38,925 nucleotides of DNA, taken from the NCBI GenBank assembly GCA_017450705.1, contig JAFSTC010000009.1, forward strand, positions 1 to 38,925, written 5' to 3'. Of the stretch, positions 8,465-16,461 are shown piece after piece. Position 1 is the first letter of the stretch. Every line of letters starts with the position of its first letter. A program made the translations under genes and the position numbers. Below the pieces are notes generated by a model. That model was given only the letters and a program-made list of their open reading frames with translations. It ran no database searches and was not told the DNA's origin. Source of the stretch: Lentisphaeria bacterium (GTDB lineage Bacteria > Verrucomicrobiota > Lentisphaeria > Victivallales > Victivallaceae).

Positions 8465-9667
8465 TTATCCGTTCTTTTTCCGTCTCCACGGCAGTTTTTC
8501 GAGAAGACGCTCCTCGTAGCCGGGATCGATCGTGTCGAAGGCGATGGAAACCAGAAGGCCCGTCGCCAGCAGACAGGCGATCATGTTGCTGCCGCCGTAA
8601 CTGATGAAGGGCGCCGGCATGCCTTTGGTGGGCGCGCTGCCCGAAACGACGGCAAGATTGATGGCCGCCTGGACCGTGATGCCGATCGTCAGGGCGAACC
8701 CCAGCAGCATGCCCAGCTTCGAGCTTGACCTGAAGGCGATCCTGAGCGCGTAGTACCCGTAAAGCGTATACAGCAGGATGACCGCGACCATGGCGACGAA
8801 GCCCAGTTCCTCGCCGACGATGGCGAGGATGAAGTCCGTATGCGCCTCCGGCAGATATTTCGCCTTGAGGCGGCTGGTCATGAAGCCGACGCCGAACCAG
8901 TTGCCCGAACCGAGGGCCAGCAGGGAGTTCCACAGCTGGTAGCCCTTGCCTTTCTGCACGACCTCTGGATTCATGAAGGAGACCACCCGGGCCAGCCGCA
9001 TGGGGTCGAAGAGTTTGATGTAGACGGCGATGATGCTTCCGATGACCACCGGGATGATGAGATACCGGAAGTACAGCCCGGCTGCCAGCATGGTGAAAAA
9101 AGTCATCGTTCCGACGAGGATCGTCGTCCCCAGGTCCCGTCCCATGAGGATGCCGAGGATGACTGCTCCGGCTCCGGCGCAGAGGGGCAGAAGCCCGCGG
9201 CGGTGCCGGATGACGGAAAAGGTCCGCGCATTGTCCGCGCAGTATCTGGCGACGAAGATCGCCACGGCGATCTTGGCGAATTCCGACGGCTGGATGGAAA
9301 AACTGCCGAAACGGATCCACCGGCTGGCGCCGTTCACGGGTTTGAAGAAGAAGCACGCCGCCATCAGCAGGAGGAAGGAGAGCACCATCCACCAGGTGCT
9401 CCGTGCCGCGACGCGGCGGTATCCCGCGAGGAAGACGCCGACCCCCCCCGCCGTTCCCAGAGCGATCCAGATGAGCTGATTTCTGAAATACTTCAGCCCG
9501 GCGGTCCCGTAACTTGCCGAATAGAGCATGGTCAGACCGAAGGCGATCAGGATCGTCGTGACGACGAGAAGCGCTCTTACCGCCTGCCAGACCTCCTTCG
9601 AGGAGTCGCCGGCATCCGGCGGGGCGGCGGGGGCGGCCGGTTGACGGATGTTCCTCCGGACCGTCAA
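8465..9667 (-). CDS. ftsW: FtsW/RodA/SpoVE-family peptidoglycan polymerase, most like FtsW
   Basis: A 400-residue polytopic membrane protein of the SEDS family, which polymerises lipid II with a partner class B penicillin-binding protein. Family landmarks are LYSASYGTAGLKYF in the first helix region, GASRWIRFGSFSIQPSEFAK, GRDLGTTILV, ALGSGNWFGVG, AHTDFILAIVGEELGF and PTKGMPAPFISYGGSNM. The TKG-x-PFISYGGS segment fits FtsW better than RodA. The N terminus is a Pro/Ala-rich cytoplasmic tail. The only credible start is TTG at 9667, which overlaps the preceding stop codon (TTGA) and has AGGTGG just upstream, so it is probably translationally coupled to the pyrophosphorylase gene. The 3' end is duplicated about 1 kb downstream. 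Confidence 0.9.
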   Translation of the reverse strand: MTVRRNIRQPAAPAAPPDAGDSSKEVWQAVRALLVVTTILIAFGLTMLYSASYGTAGLKYFRNQLIWIALGTAGGVGVFLAGYRRVAARSTWWMVLSFLLLMAACFFFKPVNGASRWIRFGSFSIQPSEFAKIAVAIFVARYCADNARTFSVIRHRRGLLPLCAGAGAVILGILMGRDLGTTILVGTMTFFTMLAAGLYFRYLIIPVVIGSIIAVYIKLFDPMRLARVVSFMNPEVVQKGKGYQLWNSLLALGSGNWFGVGFMTSRLKAKYLPEAHTDFILAIVGEELGFVAMVAVILLYTLYGYYALRIAFRSSSKLGMLLGFALTIGITVQAAINLAVVSGSAPTKGMPAPFISYGGSNMIACLLATGLLVSIAFDTIDPGYEERLLEKLPWRRKKNG

Positions 9668-11085
9668 AGCACCACCTCGGCCCCCGGTCCGATGACGATG
9701 TTCCGGGAGGCGGCCAAAGTGCGGGCGTCTTCCGCGTCGAGGACTTCGAGCGGAGATATCTCGATAAGGGCATCCGGCGTCCCGTCGGCTTTCCGCGGGA
9801 TCTTCACGCCGGCGCCTTCGAGACGCGCCGCGTCCCGGTCGACGAGCATCTGACGGCAGCTTTCCACGGAGTCAACGCCGGTTTTGTTTTTCGTCGGCGC
9901 GAAAACTTCCCGCCGGTCGAACTCCATGACCATGGTCTTCTTTGCCAGCGGCAGGGCGTCGAAGATGAAGGACTCCAGCTTCACGCCGTTGGGCTCCGCG
10001 GGGACGACGGGATTCCCGGCGTCGTCGATGTGCGGGATCTTCTTGTCCGCACGGTGCCAGGGCAGACGCAGGGAGCCGCTTGCCGTGAGCTGCTCGACAA
10101 AATCCCGCCTGATCAGATGGATCGCCGGACTGCCCGCGACGAAGGCGAGGGAGCCGTCCGCATTGCGCTTCTCGGCGAGCTCCTGCGGCAGATCGCTGTA
10201 TTCGATGATCTGCAGCCGGCCTCCGGAAACGCAGAAATTGCCGAGTTTTTCGAAAGGACCGGTCTTCGAGAGCATCACGGCGCTCATCTCGGCCCCTTCG
10301 AGCGCGTGCATGCCGATGAAAAGCGGATCGACCACGTGCACGAGAGGATTGTCCACCTGGAAATAGGAGATGATGTCCGTTCCCTCCTTCTTCATTCTGT
10401 CGAGGGCGCCCGATTTGCGCAAGGCCAGAAGCGTTCCCCCGTGACCGTCGGGAGAGAGGGAGAGGGCGTTCTTCGACGCCAGCAGCAGTTTCCCGTCGTA
10501 TCCGAAGGCGGGCATGGTACCCTGCGTGAAGAAGAAGACCTGCTCCTCCTTGAGACCGAACCAGCCGTTTTTACGGAAGAAGTCCGTCGTGGCCGCGTGG
10601 TTGAGGCTGCTGGTCATGATGTACCACGAAAGCGGGTGTCCGAACTTCCAGCCCGCGCGGATGATGTTCTGCGCGAAGTATTCGAAGAGGGTCCTCCCCG
10701 TGACGGGGCCGATGGGATAGGTTCCCTTGGGGCCGTCGAAGCCCAGTCGGGTCCCCTGACCGCCGGCGACGGTGAGACAGCACACCCGGCCTGCGCGCAG
10801 AAGTTCCCTGCCTTCTTTTTCCGCACGGGCGTAGAGGGATCTTTCCGCGTCGTTCCGGGGAACGGCCGGGAAATAGGGGGCGGGGCCCAGATCGTCGGGG
10901 ATCGCCGTGCGCGGACGGTTCAGCACATAGTCGCGGATCAGGCCGGGCAGGATGGAAAAGTCGATCTTTTCGAGCTGGGCCGCAAAGGCCCGCTGCTCAT
11001 CCTCGGTGATGTCGTTCCAGAACCGGAGCAGGTGTTCCTGACCCGCAGCCCGGATGCTCTCTGCAAGTTCCTGTGAGATGTTCAT
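9664..11085 (-). CDS. UDP-N-acetylhexosamine pyrophosphorylase-like uridylyltransferase (UDPGP family)
   Basis: A 473-residue protein. The nucleotide-binding signature CLTVAGGQGTRLGFDGPKGT, then PIGPVTGRTLFEYFAQNI, is typical of the eukaryote-like UDPGP/UAP1 family rather than GlmU. Further landmarks are FGHPLSWYIMTS, VFFFTQGTMPA, SYFQVDNPLVHVVDPLFIG and NGVKLESFIFDALP. The expected reaction is UTP plus GlcNAc-1-P (or a related hexosamine phosphate) to UDP-HexNAc and pyrophosphate in the cytosol, feeding peptidoglycan or surface glycans. It overlaps ftsW by 4 nt and follows the AsmA-like gene by 16 nt, consistent with an envelope operon. The start ATG at 11085 has GGAGAA 9 nt upstream. The exact sugar specificity cannot be read from the sequence. 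Confidence 0.88.
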   Translation of the reverse strand: MNISQELAESIRAAGQEHLLRFWNDITEDEQRAFAAQLEKIDFSILPGLIRDYVLNRPRTAIPDDLGPAPYFPAVPRNDAERSLYARAEKEGRELLRAGRVCCLTVAGGQGTRLGFDGPKGTYPIGPVTGRTLFEYFAQNIIRAGWKFGHPLSWYIMTSSLNHAATTDFFRKNGWFGLKEEQVFFFTQGTMPAFGYDGKLLLASKNALSLSPDGHGGTLLALRKSGALDRMKKEGTDIISYFQVDNPLVHVVDPLFIGMHALEGAEMSAVMLSKTGPFEKLGNFCVSGGRLQIIEYSDLPQELAEKRNADGSLAFVAGSPAIHLIRRDFVEQLTASGSLRLPWHRADKKIPHIDDAGNPVVPAEPNGVKLESFIFDALPLAKKTMVMEFDRREVFAPTKNKTGVDSVESCRQMLVDRDAARLEGAGVKIPRKADGTPDALIEISPLEVLDAEDARTLAASRNIVIGPGAEVVL

Positions 11086-11101
11086 GAGAAGGGCTTCTCC
11101 G

Positions 11102-11938
11102 TTACTTCAGTTTGTCGGTGAGGGGCTTGAAAAGTTTTTTCCCGCCCTCGGCGATCCCTTTGCCCAGCTGGCCGGCCTGGTCTCCCGCGGACTTGAATGC
11201 GTCGCCGATGGCTCCGCCGACATTTCCCGCGGCCTTGCCTACGGAACTGATGATGAGCGTCGTCAACTCACTCAGGGTATCCACGATGGATTCGCCGCCG
11301 ATATCGGTGAGATGCATCGGAAGGAGAGGCAGTTTGAATGTCTGGTTGAGCGTCGTGCTGGTGATGGCTACGGAATTGTCTTCGGCGTCAAGCTTTGCGA
11401 TGAAGACCTTCTGCTGCTTCTTCTTCTTGTCCGCGACATCGCCGCTTCCCGAAGGCGCTTCCTCCTTGCCGGCGTTGCTGATCCTGTCAAGGTTGGCCTG
11501 GATCTTGCCGAGGTTCGTTTCGTTGAACTTCGTTTCGAAGTTGACGTTCATCCCGGCGACCCGGATCTGGTTGATCCTGATCGTGTCCGAGAGGACCGAG
11601 GGGATATCGATGCTGACGAAGATCTCCTTGAACTCGATGGCGTTGGCCGGACTGTAGCCCTCGGGATTCCCGACGGAGAAGCCCTGCAGATGGACCGTGC
11701 CCGTGACGGATGAGGAAAAATGCTTCAGCTCCACCTTGGTCCCCGTGAGAAAGCTGCCGACTTTGCACGTGGCGATCCGGATGACCGGATCCCGGAAAAT
11801 GAAGACGATGATCAGAAGGACCAGAAGGCCGAGGAGCGTGTACCCGATCCCCTTGAGGATCTTCTTCCGGCGCGAAGGTTTTTGCTTCGGTGCTTCGTTC
11901 TGTTCCGGTGCTGCTTCCTGAATTTTTTCTTCGCTCAT
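11102..11938 (-). CDS. Single-pass membrane protein, AsmA-like
   Basis: A 278-residue protein: a charged, Glu/Pro/Lys-rich cytoplasmic N terminus, one transmembrane helix (about residues 31-49, IGYTLLGLLVLLIIVFIF), then a periplasmic part. The periplasmic part begins VGSFLTGTKVELKHF and VTGTVHLQGFSVGNPEGY, the pattern seen at the start of AsmA/DUF748-type proteins thought to bridge or guard the envelope. It is far shorter than full AsmA family members. The C-terminal third is Gly/Ala/Lys-rich. I chose ATG at 11938 rather than 11956 because GGAGACAGG precedes the former. The longer form would overlap the topA stop codon and has no clear ribosome site. The gene lies in the topA-ftsW unit; its function is inferred only at the level of envelope maintenance. 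Confidence 0.65.
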   Translation of the reverse strand: MSEEKIQEAAPEQNEAPKQKPSRRKKILKGIGYTLLGLLVLLIIVFIFRDPVIRIATCKVGSFLTGTKVELKHFSSSVTGTVHLQGFSVGNPEGYSPANAIEFKEIFVSIDIPSVLSDTIRINQIRVAGMNVNFETKFNETNLGKIQANLDRISNAGKEEAPSGSGDVADKKKKQQKVFIAKLDAEDNSVAITSTTLNQTFKLPLLPMHLTDIGGESIVDTLSELTTLIISSVGKAAGNVGGAIGDAFKSAGDQAGQLGKGIAEGGKKLFKPLTDKLK

Positions 11939-11942
11939 TTTT

Positions 11943-12690
11943 TTACCTGTCTCCATATTTTGCCGCGAGTTTTTTCAGCGCCGCGGTCTGTTTTTCGCTC
12001 AATATCTTCTTCTCCCTGAACTGGCGGTTCAGGGATTCGTAGAACTTTTTGTCGTCGACGGTGAAACGCCCGCGTTTGACGGGCGGTTCCCATGCGGTCA
12101 CGGCGGCGAGGGCCTTGAGAAGTGCGGCCGTTTCACCGGGATCCGGCGCGCTCTGAGGAGTTTCCAGAGCCGCGCCGATATCCGCGCCGAGGATGGAACC
12201 GACAAGACCCGGATCGGAGATCTCGCCCCGGTATTTCCTGGCCAGCCTGAGAAGCGCGGCATTCTGCTTTTCGCTGAGGACCTTGCCCGAGAGGGCCTGC
12301 TTTTTGAGGGAATCGAAAAACTTTTTGTCGTCGTAAACGACCTTTCCCTTCGTGCTCGGCGGCGCAAAGGTCACGCCGCGGAAGGCGTTGAAAAGCCCCG
12401 CGTAGTCCACCTGTGCGGCGCGGGCCGAGGATTCGGCCCGTTCCCGGCCCTTGCGGGTCTGCTCGGCCCGCTGGAGAGCAAGCGCCTCTCTGGTCCCATC
12501 CGGGAGCGGCGCAAGACGTTCCTGCGGGATCTTCTCCATATACCGCGCCGCCATGGAGAGAAGCGCCTGATACTGCTTGGCCGAGAGCTTGCCCGTGGAA
12601 GAGAATTTTTCCACGACGGAGTCGTAGAATTTTTTGTCGTCGTACACGCGGCGGCCGGATCTCTGCGGGGGATCGAAAGCGATCCCCTTC
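11943..12690 (-). repeat. Three tandem C-terminal modules in TopA
   Basis: Three diverged copies of a module end TopA, at residues of about 588-638, 685-735 and 780-833. Each has xPPxxxG-(K/R)-x-x-x-DDKKF(Y/F), then (D/E)S(L/V), then a helix, then (L)S(E/A)KQxxAL and a basic AxKY end. Examples are RVYDDKKFYDSV, VVYDDKKFFDSL and FTVDDKKFYESL, each followed by GKLSAKQYQALL, GKVLSEKQNAALL and KILSEKQTAALK. No cysteines are present, so these are not zinc ribbons. They may be DNA-binding replacements for the missing C-terminal domains; that is inference. Confidence 0.8.
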
Positions 12691-14444
12691 AGGAGACTGA
12701 CGATCTGCGCCGCATCGTCGGCCGGCGGCGCGTCGGAGTCCCTGGCCGCCTTGAGCCACGGGGCGAATTTTTCGTAAAAGTCGGCCATCATCCGCGTCCA
12801 CGGGATCTCTCCCTCTTCCACCTTGTCGAGCTGGGTCTCCATCTGGGCCGTGAAGCCGATGTCGAACAGCTCGGGCAGTTTCTCCACCAGAAAATCGTTG
12901 ACGGAGAAACCCAGTTCCGTCGGAACCAGTTTCCCCTGGTCGCGTCTGACGTATTCCCTGTCCTGGATGGTCTTCAGTATCGTCGCGTAAGTGGAGGGCC
13001 GGCCGATCCCGTTGCTTTCCAGCTCCTTGATGAGAGCCGCCTCGCTGTAGCGGGGGGGCGGCTCGGTGAATTTCTGCTCGCAGTTGAATTCCCGGATGTC
13101 CAGCGGATCTTTTTCCGCCAGATCGTCGGGCAGGGTGTCCTCCTCGTTCTGATTTTTCGCCGTGTCGTCGTAGACTTTGGTGAAGCCGGGGAAGACCATG
13201 ACGGAGGCCGTGCTGCGGAAAGTGTAGTCCACGCCGTCGGAACCGCGGACGAGGGAGTCAACGGTCGTCTGGTCCAGCTGCGCCGGTGTCATCTGGCTCG
13301 CGACGAAACGTTTCCATATCATCGTGTAGAGTTTCAGCTGGGAGGGGTCGAGGAAGGGCGCGACGCTCTCGGGCGTTCTGCGCACATCCGTGGGTCTCAC
13401 GGCTTCGTGGGCTTCCTGCGCGGCGGCCTTGTTTTTGTAGAAATTGAATTTTTCGGGGGCGAACGCCGCGCCGAAATTCTCCCTGATGAATCCGGCGGCT
13501 GCGATCTGCGCCTCGCGGGCGATCGTGACGGAGTCGGTCCGCATGTAGGTGATGAGACCGACGGCGCCGGCGCCGCCCAGCTCCACGCCTTCGTAGAGCT
13601 GCTGGGCGATCCGCATGGTCTGCGTGGCCGTGAATCTGAGCCGGGAGTTCGCCGCCTGCTGGAGCGTGCTCGTCGTGAAGGGCGGCTGGGGGAATCTGCG
13701 GCGGCGCTGCTTGAGGACGGAGGCGATGTACGGACGTTCGCCGGTCTCCACGGCATGTTTCACCCTTTCCGCCGACGAAGCGTCCGGTATCGAAAAATCC
13801 CCGCCGTCGATCTTGAAGAGCCGGGCGCCGAAAGAATCGCGCTTTTCCGTCTCGAAGAGGACCGTCAGGTTCCAGAACTCCTCGGGCACGAAGGCTCCGA
13901 TGGCCCGTTCCCTCTCGACGATGAGGCGCAGGGCGGCGGACTGGACCCGTCCGGCGCTGCTGCCTTTTTCCAGTTTGCGCCAGAGGAGGGGGCTCACCTG
14001 ATAGCCGACGATCCGGTCAAGGACGCGGCGGGCCTGCTGGGCGTCCACCAGGTTCTGGTCGATCTGCCCCTTGTGCTGCAGCGCCTGCTCGATGGCGTTG
14101 CGGGTGATTTCGTGAAAGGTCACCCGGTAGAAGGGGGCCTTCGTGCCGTGTTCCAGCACATTTTTCAGATGCCACGCGATGGCCTCTCCCTCACGGTCGG
14201 GGTCGGGGGCCAGATAGATCTCGTCGGCCTTTTTCGCCGCGTCCCTGAGGTTTTTGACGACGGGACGGCTGCGGGGCGTATCCACGTACTGCGGCGCGAA
14301 ACCGTTGGCGATATCGACGCCCAGCTCCCGCTCCGGCAGATCCCGGATATGTCCCATCGATGCGATGATATCATACCCCCGGCCAAGCATTTTGCCGATG
14401 GTCCTGGCCTTGGTCGGTGATTCGACGATCAGAAGTTTTGACAT
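11943..14444 (-). CDS. topA: DNA topoisomerase I with a repeat-type C terminus
   Basis: An 833-residue type IA topoisomerase that relaxes negative supercoils by single-strand passage. The TOPRIM start KLLIVESPTKARTIGKMLG, the DPDREGEAIAWHL acidic motif, SAGRVQSAALRLIVERE, and the active-site segment GLITYMRTDS (Tyr nucleophile) are all present, as is the late PPPRYSEAALIKELESNGIGRPSTYA region. The usual C-terminal zinc-finger (Cys4) domains are absent. Instead residues from about 585 to the end hold three copies of a 45-residue module (see the repeat entry). ATG at 14444 is the family-conserved start and has GGAGAA 6 nt upstream; the open frame runs further up but lacks support. A promoter lies at 14473-14500. 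Confidence 0.95.
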   Translation of the reverse strand: MSKLLIVESPTKARTIGKMLGRGYDIIASMGHIRDLPERELGVDIANGFAPQYVDTPRSRPVVKNLRDAAKKADEIYLAPDPDREGEAIAWHLKNVLEHGTKAPFYRVTFHEITRNAIEQALQHKGQIDQNLVDAQQARRVLDRIVGYQVSPLLWRKLEKGSSAGRVQSAALRLIVERERAIGAFVPEEFWNLTVLFETEKRDSFGARLFKIDGGDFSIPDASSAERVKHAVETGERPYIASVLKQRRRRFPQPPFTTSTLQQAANSRLRFTATQTMRIAQQLYEGVELGGAGAVGLITYMRTDSVTIAREAQIAAAGFIRENFGAAFAPEKFNFYKNKAAAQEAHEAVRPTDVRRTPESVAPFLDPSQLKLYTMIWKRFVASQMTPAQLDQTTVDSLVRGSDGVDYTFRSTASVMVFPGFTKVYDDTAKNQNEEDTLPDDLAEKDPLDIREFNCEQKFTEPPPRYSEAALIKELESNGIGRPSTYATILKTIQDREYVRRDQGKLVPTELGFSVNDFLVEKLPELFDIGFTAQMETQLDKVEEGEIPWTRMMADFYEKFAPWLKAARDSDAPPADDAAQIVSLLKGIAFDPPQRSGRRVYDDKKFYDSVVEKFSSTGKLSAKQYQALLSMAARYMEKIPQERLAPLPDGTREALALQRAEQTRKGRERAESSARAAQVDYAGLFNAFRGVTFAPPSTKGKVVYDDKKFFDSLKKQALSGKVLSEKQNAALLRLARKYRGEISDPGLVGSILGADIGAALETPQSAPDPGETAALLKALAAVTAWEPPVKRGRFTVDDKKFYESLNRQFREKKILSEKQTAALKKLAAKYGDR

Positions 14445-14472
14445 GATGTGTTCTCCGTACGTATTAATATAA

Positions 14473-14500
14473 CATATAACGCGGAGCTTTCCCTTGTCAA
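14473..14500 (-). promoter_or_regulatory. Probable topA promoter
   Basis: Minus strand TTGACA (14500-14495), a 16-nt spacer, and TATATG (14478-14473), placing the transcription start some 20-25 nt before the topA ATG at 14444. The -35 box is a perfect consensus. Confidence 0.65.
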
Positions 14501-14593
14501 GCCGAAAACGCCTTTTTTTACCGCAAATCTCGGCCGCCGGGCAAAAAAACGGTAAAAGTTCGAACAAATCCTGATGAACCTGTGATTTTCGCC

Positions 14594-14623
14594 TTGACAA
14601 CTTGAGAGATGCTGTTATATTAT
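14594..14623 (+). promoter_or_regulatory. tRNA-Glu promoter
   Basis: TTGACA (14594-14599) is followed by an AT-rich -10 region in which TATATT (14616-14621, 16-nt spacer, with an upstream TG as an extended -10) and TATTAT (14618-14623, 18-nt spacer) both fit. The tRNA begins at 14642. I see no separate promoter between the tRNA and the ferredoxin gene, so this one may serve both. Confidence 0.7.
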
Positions 14624-14641
14624 GAGAACGGAACAGCGTGT

Positions 14642-14717
14642 GTCTCCATCGTCTAGAGGCCTAGGACATCGGGTTCTCATCCCGGCAACATGGGTTCGAA
14701 TCCCATTGGAGATGCCA
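14642..14717 (+). tRNA. tRNA-Glu (anticodon CUC)
   Basis: A complete 76-nt cloverleaf. The acceptor arms GTCTCCA and TGGAGAT pair throughout, with a G-U pair at position 1-72. The anticodon stem TCGGG/CCCGG encloses the loop TTCTCAT, giving anticodon CTC for GAG. The T arm is ATGGG-TTCGAAT-CCCAT. The discriminator G is followed by an encoded CCA. It precedes the ferredoxin gene by 45 nt. Confidence 0.95.
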
Positions 14718-14762
14718 GTTTTCGTTCCGCAGAGAAGAACGCTCTTTATCAGGAGGAGAAAA

Positions 14763-14930
14763 ATGGCTGCCAAGGTTGACAAGGAAAAGTGTGTCGCGTG
14801 CGAAGCTTGCGTCGGAGTTTGCCCGGTCGGGACGATCAAGATCGTTGACGGTGCCGCCAAGGTCGGTGACGAGTGCATCGAGTGCGGTGCCTGCGTCGGC
14901 GAGTGCCCGTCCGAAGCGATCTCGCTCTGA
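14763..14930 (+). CDS. 2[4Fe-4S] ferredoxin
   Basis: A 55-residue clostridial-type ferredoxin, a small cytosolic electron carrier. Both cluster motifs are complete: Cys10, 13, 16 and 20 (CVACEACVGVCP) and Cys38, 41, 44 and 48 (CIECGACVGECP). The start ATG at 14763 is preceded by AGGAGGAG. The open frame extends upstream through the tRNA-Glu gene, but that is a chance extension. The gene ends in a clear terminator. An anaerobic, ferredoxin-based metabolism is implied, which fits a gut-type Lentisphaerota. Confidence 0.95.
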   Translation: MAAKVDKEKCVACEACVGVCPVGTIKIVDGAAKVGDECIECGACVGECPSEAISL

Positions 14931-14956
14931 GATAAGTGTTTTCGATACTGACAGTC

Positions 14957-14997
14957 GAGCCGGAGGAAAAGCTTTTTCCCCCGGCTCCCTGTTTTTT
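14957..14997 (+). terminator. Intrinsic terminator after the ferredoxin gene
   Basis: GAGCCGG (14957-14963) pairs with CCGGCTC (14981-14987), and the interior GGAAAAGCTTTTTCC also folds back. A T6 run (14992-14997) follows within 5 nt. This is the best intrinsic terminator in the window. Confidence 0.85.
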
Positions 14998-15018
14998 ATA
15001 AGCCGGGGAGAGCGGGGC

Positions 15019-16461
15019 GTGAAACGGAAGAAAACAGGTCTGCCGGGGTATCTCTGCTTTCTTGTTCCCGCGTTTTTTCTGCTGATCTTCGTCAGGCCGT
15101 ATCTGCTGCGGGAGCTCTGGTTCGACGAGGCGCTGACCCTGATGAATTTCGCGCTTCTGCCCAGTCCGCTGGCGATCTACAGAAGTTACGTCATCCCCAA
15201 CAACCATATCCTCTACACGATTTTGCTGCACGGCTGGGTCCGTCTGCCGGATCCCGGTCTGCGTCAGGATTTCCTTTTGAGACTGCCGTCTCTGCTTCTT
15301 GCCGCGGCCTCGCTCGGAGTCCTTTACGGCGCTTTCCGGCGCGCCCTGGGGCGTTTCCCCCTGCTCATCGCTCTGACGGCTCTGGCGGTCTCGCCGCCCT
15401 TTCTCGTTTATGCCTCCGCCGTGCGCGGTTACATGGCCGGCTGTTTTTTCGTTTCCCTTGCTGCTGCGGCGGCGTGCTCTTTTGCCCGGCGTCCCGGGGG
15501 AAGAAATTTCTGCGGATATTTTCTGTGCTGTCTTTTGGCCGCGGGAACGGTCCCCAGCGACCTCCTGGCCCTCTTCGGCTGTGTGCTGCTGGCCCTGCCG
15601 TGCGCCGGGAACCGTTTCCCGCCGTGGCGACGTGCTCTCCCGCTGGCCGGTGCGCCCTTCGCCGCGCTGGCCCTTTTCTATCTGCCCATCCTGCCGTCGT
15701 TCCTCGCCGTCTGCCGTCTCGGGGAGGGTTGGTCCGACGGTGCGGGGGTCGTCCGGGCCTTTGCCGCGGCGGGCGCGGCGGCCGTCGGCGTTCCGGGCGT
15801 TCTGTTCCTCTTTTCCTGCGTTCTGCGCGGCGGGAAATACCCGTGGCGGACGGGGATGTATGCCGCGATCTGCCTTCTGCCGCTGCCCGCGGCGTTTCTC
15901 CTTTCGCCCGCGCCGTTTCCCCGGGTGTTCCTGCCGCTGTTTCCGCTGCTGGCGCTTCTTGCCGCCCGCGGCATCCGCGACTGCGGCGCGTTTCTCCGTC
16001 TGAAGAGGGGAGGGCGGGGACGTGTCTTTTATGCTGTCCTCGCCGTCTGTGCCGTTTCGGGGGGGCTCCTGATGCAGACGGCTCCCTGCCGCGCGGCCCT
16101 TTCGAAAGTCTGCGGGGATGCTCCGGGGGACGATTTTTTCAGCGGGTACTATATGCGGCCGGAACATCGCCCCTCGCTCACGGCTGAGCGCCTGTCGAAA
16201 ATGTACGCGCCGGAAAATCTTCCGCCCGTCTTCATCTCCTTTGCCGCCGACCCGTGGCCGACGATGTATTATCTGCTGGAGCGCGGGCTCAGGACGCAAT
16301 TCCTCTTCGACGGCCCCCGGGGGCAGGTGCAGCGCCTTCTCCCCGGGACGCTGGTCGTCATCAGCCGCGGCGAGGAGCCGGAGAACACCGCCCGGCGGTT
16401 CTCGGTCCGGCTCGTCCCGCTCTTCGACAACGTCAAACACCGCGTCTTTGCCGTGGAGTGA
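15019..16461 (+). CDS. GT-C fold membrane glycosyltransferase, ArnT/PMT (GT39)-like
   Basis: A 480-residue polytopic protein. The first helix (PGYLCFLVPAFFLLIFV) is followed by RELWFDEALTL, matching the catalytic W-x-D-E-A loop of lipid-linked-sugar GT-C transferases. NNHILYTILLHGWVRL corresponds to the H-x-x-L-Y second loop. About ten hydrophobic segments run to residue 365, and the C-terminal 120 residues are soluble. The start is GTG at 15019 with GGGGAG upstream; there is no ATG before the first helix. These enzymes move a sugar from a polyprenyl-phosphate donor to a protein or lipid on the outer face of the membrane. The gene is preceded by a terminator and is convergent with a WecA-like gene with no intervening base. 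The acceptor is unknown. Confidence 0.75.
   Translation: MKRKKTGLPGYLCFLVPAFFLLIFVRPYLLRELWFDEALTLMNFALLPSPLAIYRSYVIPNNHILYTILLHGWVRLPDPGLRQDFLLRLPSLLLAAASLGVLYGAFRRALGRFPLLIALTALAVSPPFLVYASAVRGYMAGCFFVSLAAAAACSFARRPGGRNFCGYFLCCLLAAGTVPSDLLALFGCVLLALPCAGNRFPPWRRALPLAGAPFAALALFYLPILPSFLAVCRLGEGWSDGAGVVRAFAAAGAAAVGVPGVLFLFSCVLRGGKYPWRTGMYAAICLLPLPAAFLLSPAPFPRVFLPLFPLLALLAARGIRDCGAFLRLKRGGRGRVFYAVLAVCAVSGGLLMQTAPCRAALSKVCGDAPGDDFFSGYYMRPEHRPSLTAERLSKMYAPENLPPVFISFAADPWPTMYYLLERGLRTQFLFDGPRGQVQRLLPGTLVVISRGEEPENTARRFSVRLVPLFDNVKHRVFAVE

Noticed and set aside
7469-8728. Long plus-strand open frame (419 codons) antisense to the 7547-8407 gene and ftsW
   Set aside because: It has no ribosome site or recognisable protein, and is rich in Arg/Gly/Asp as expected from the complement of GC-rich genes. 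The minus-strand frames encode clear families.
14508-14556. Inverted repeat TTTTACCG/CGGTAAAA upstream of topA
   Set aside because: Arms are AT-rich at one end, 25 bases apart, and lie beyond the -35 box. Similar GGTAAAA/GGTGAAA words occur by chance elsewhere, so I could not justify a regulatory call.
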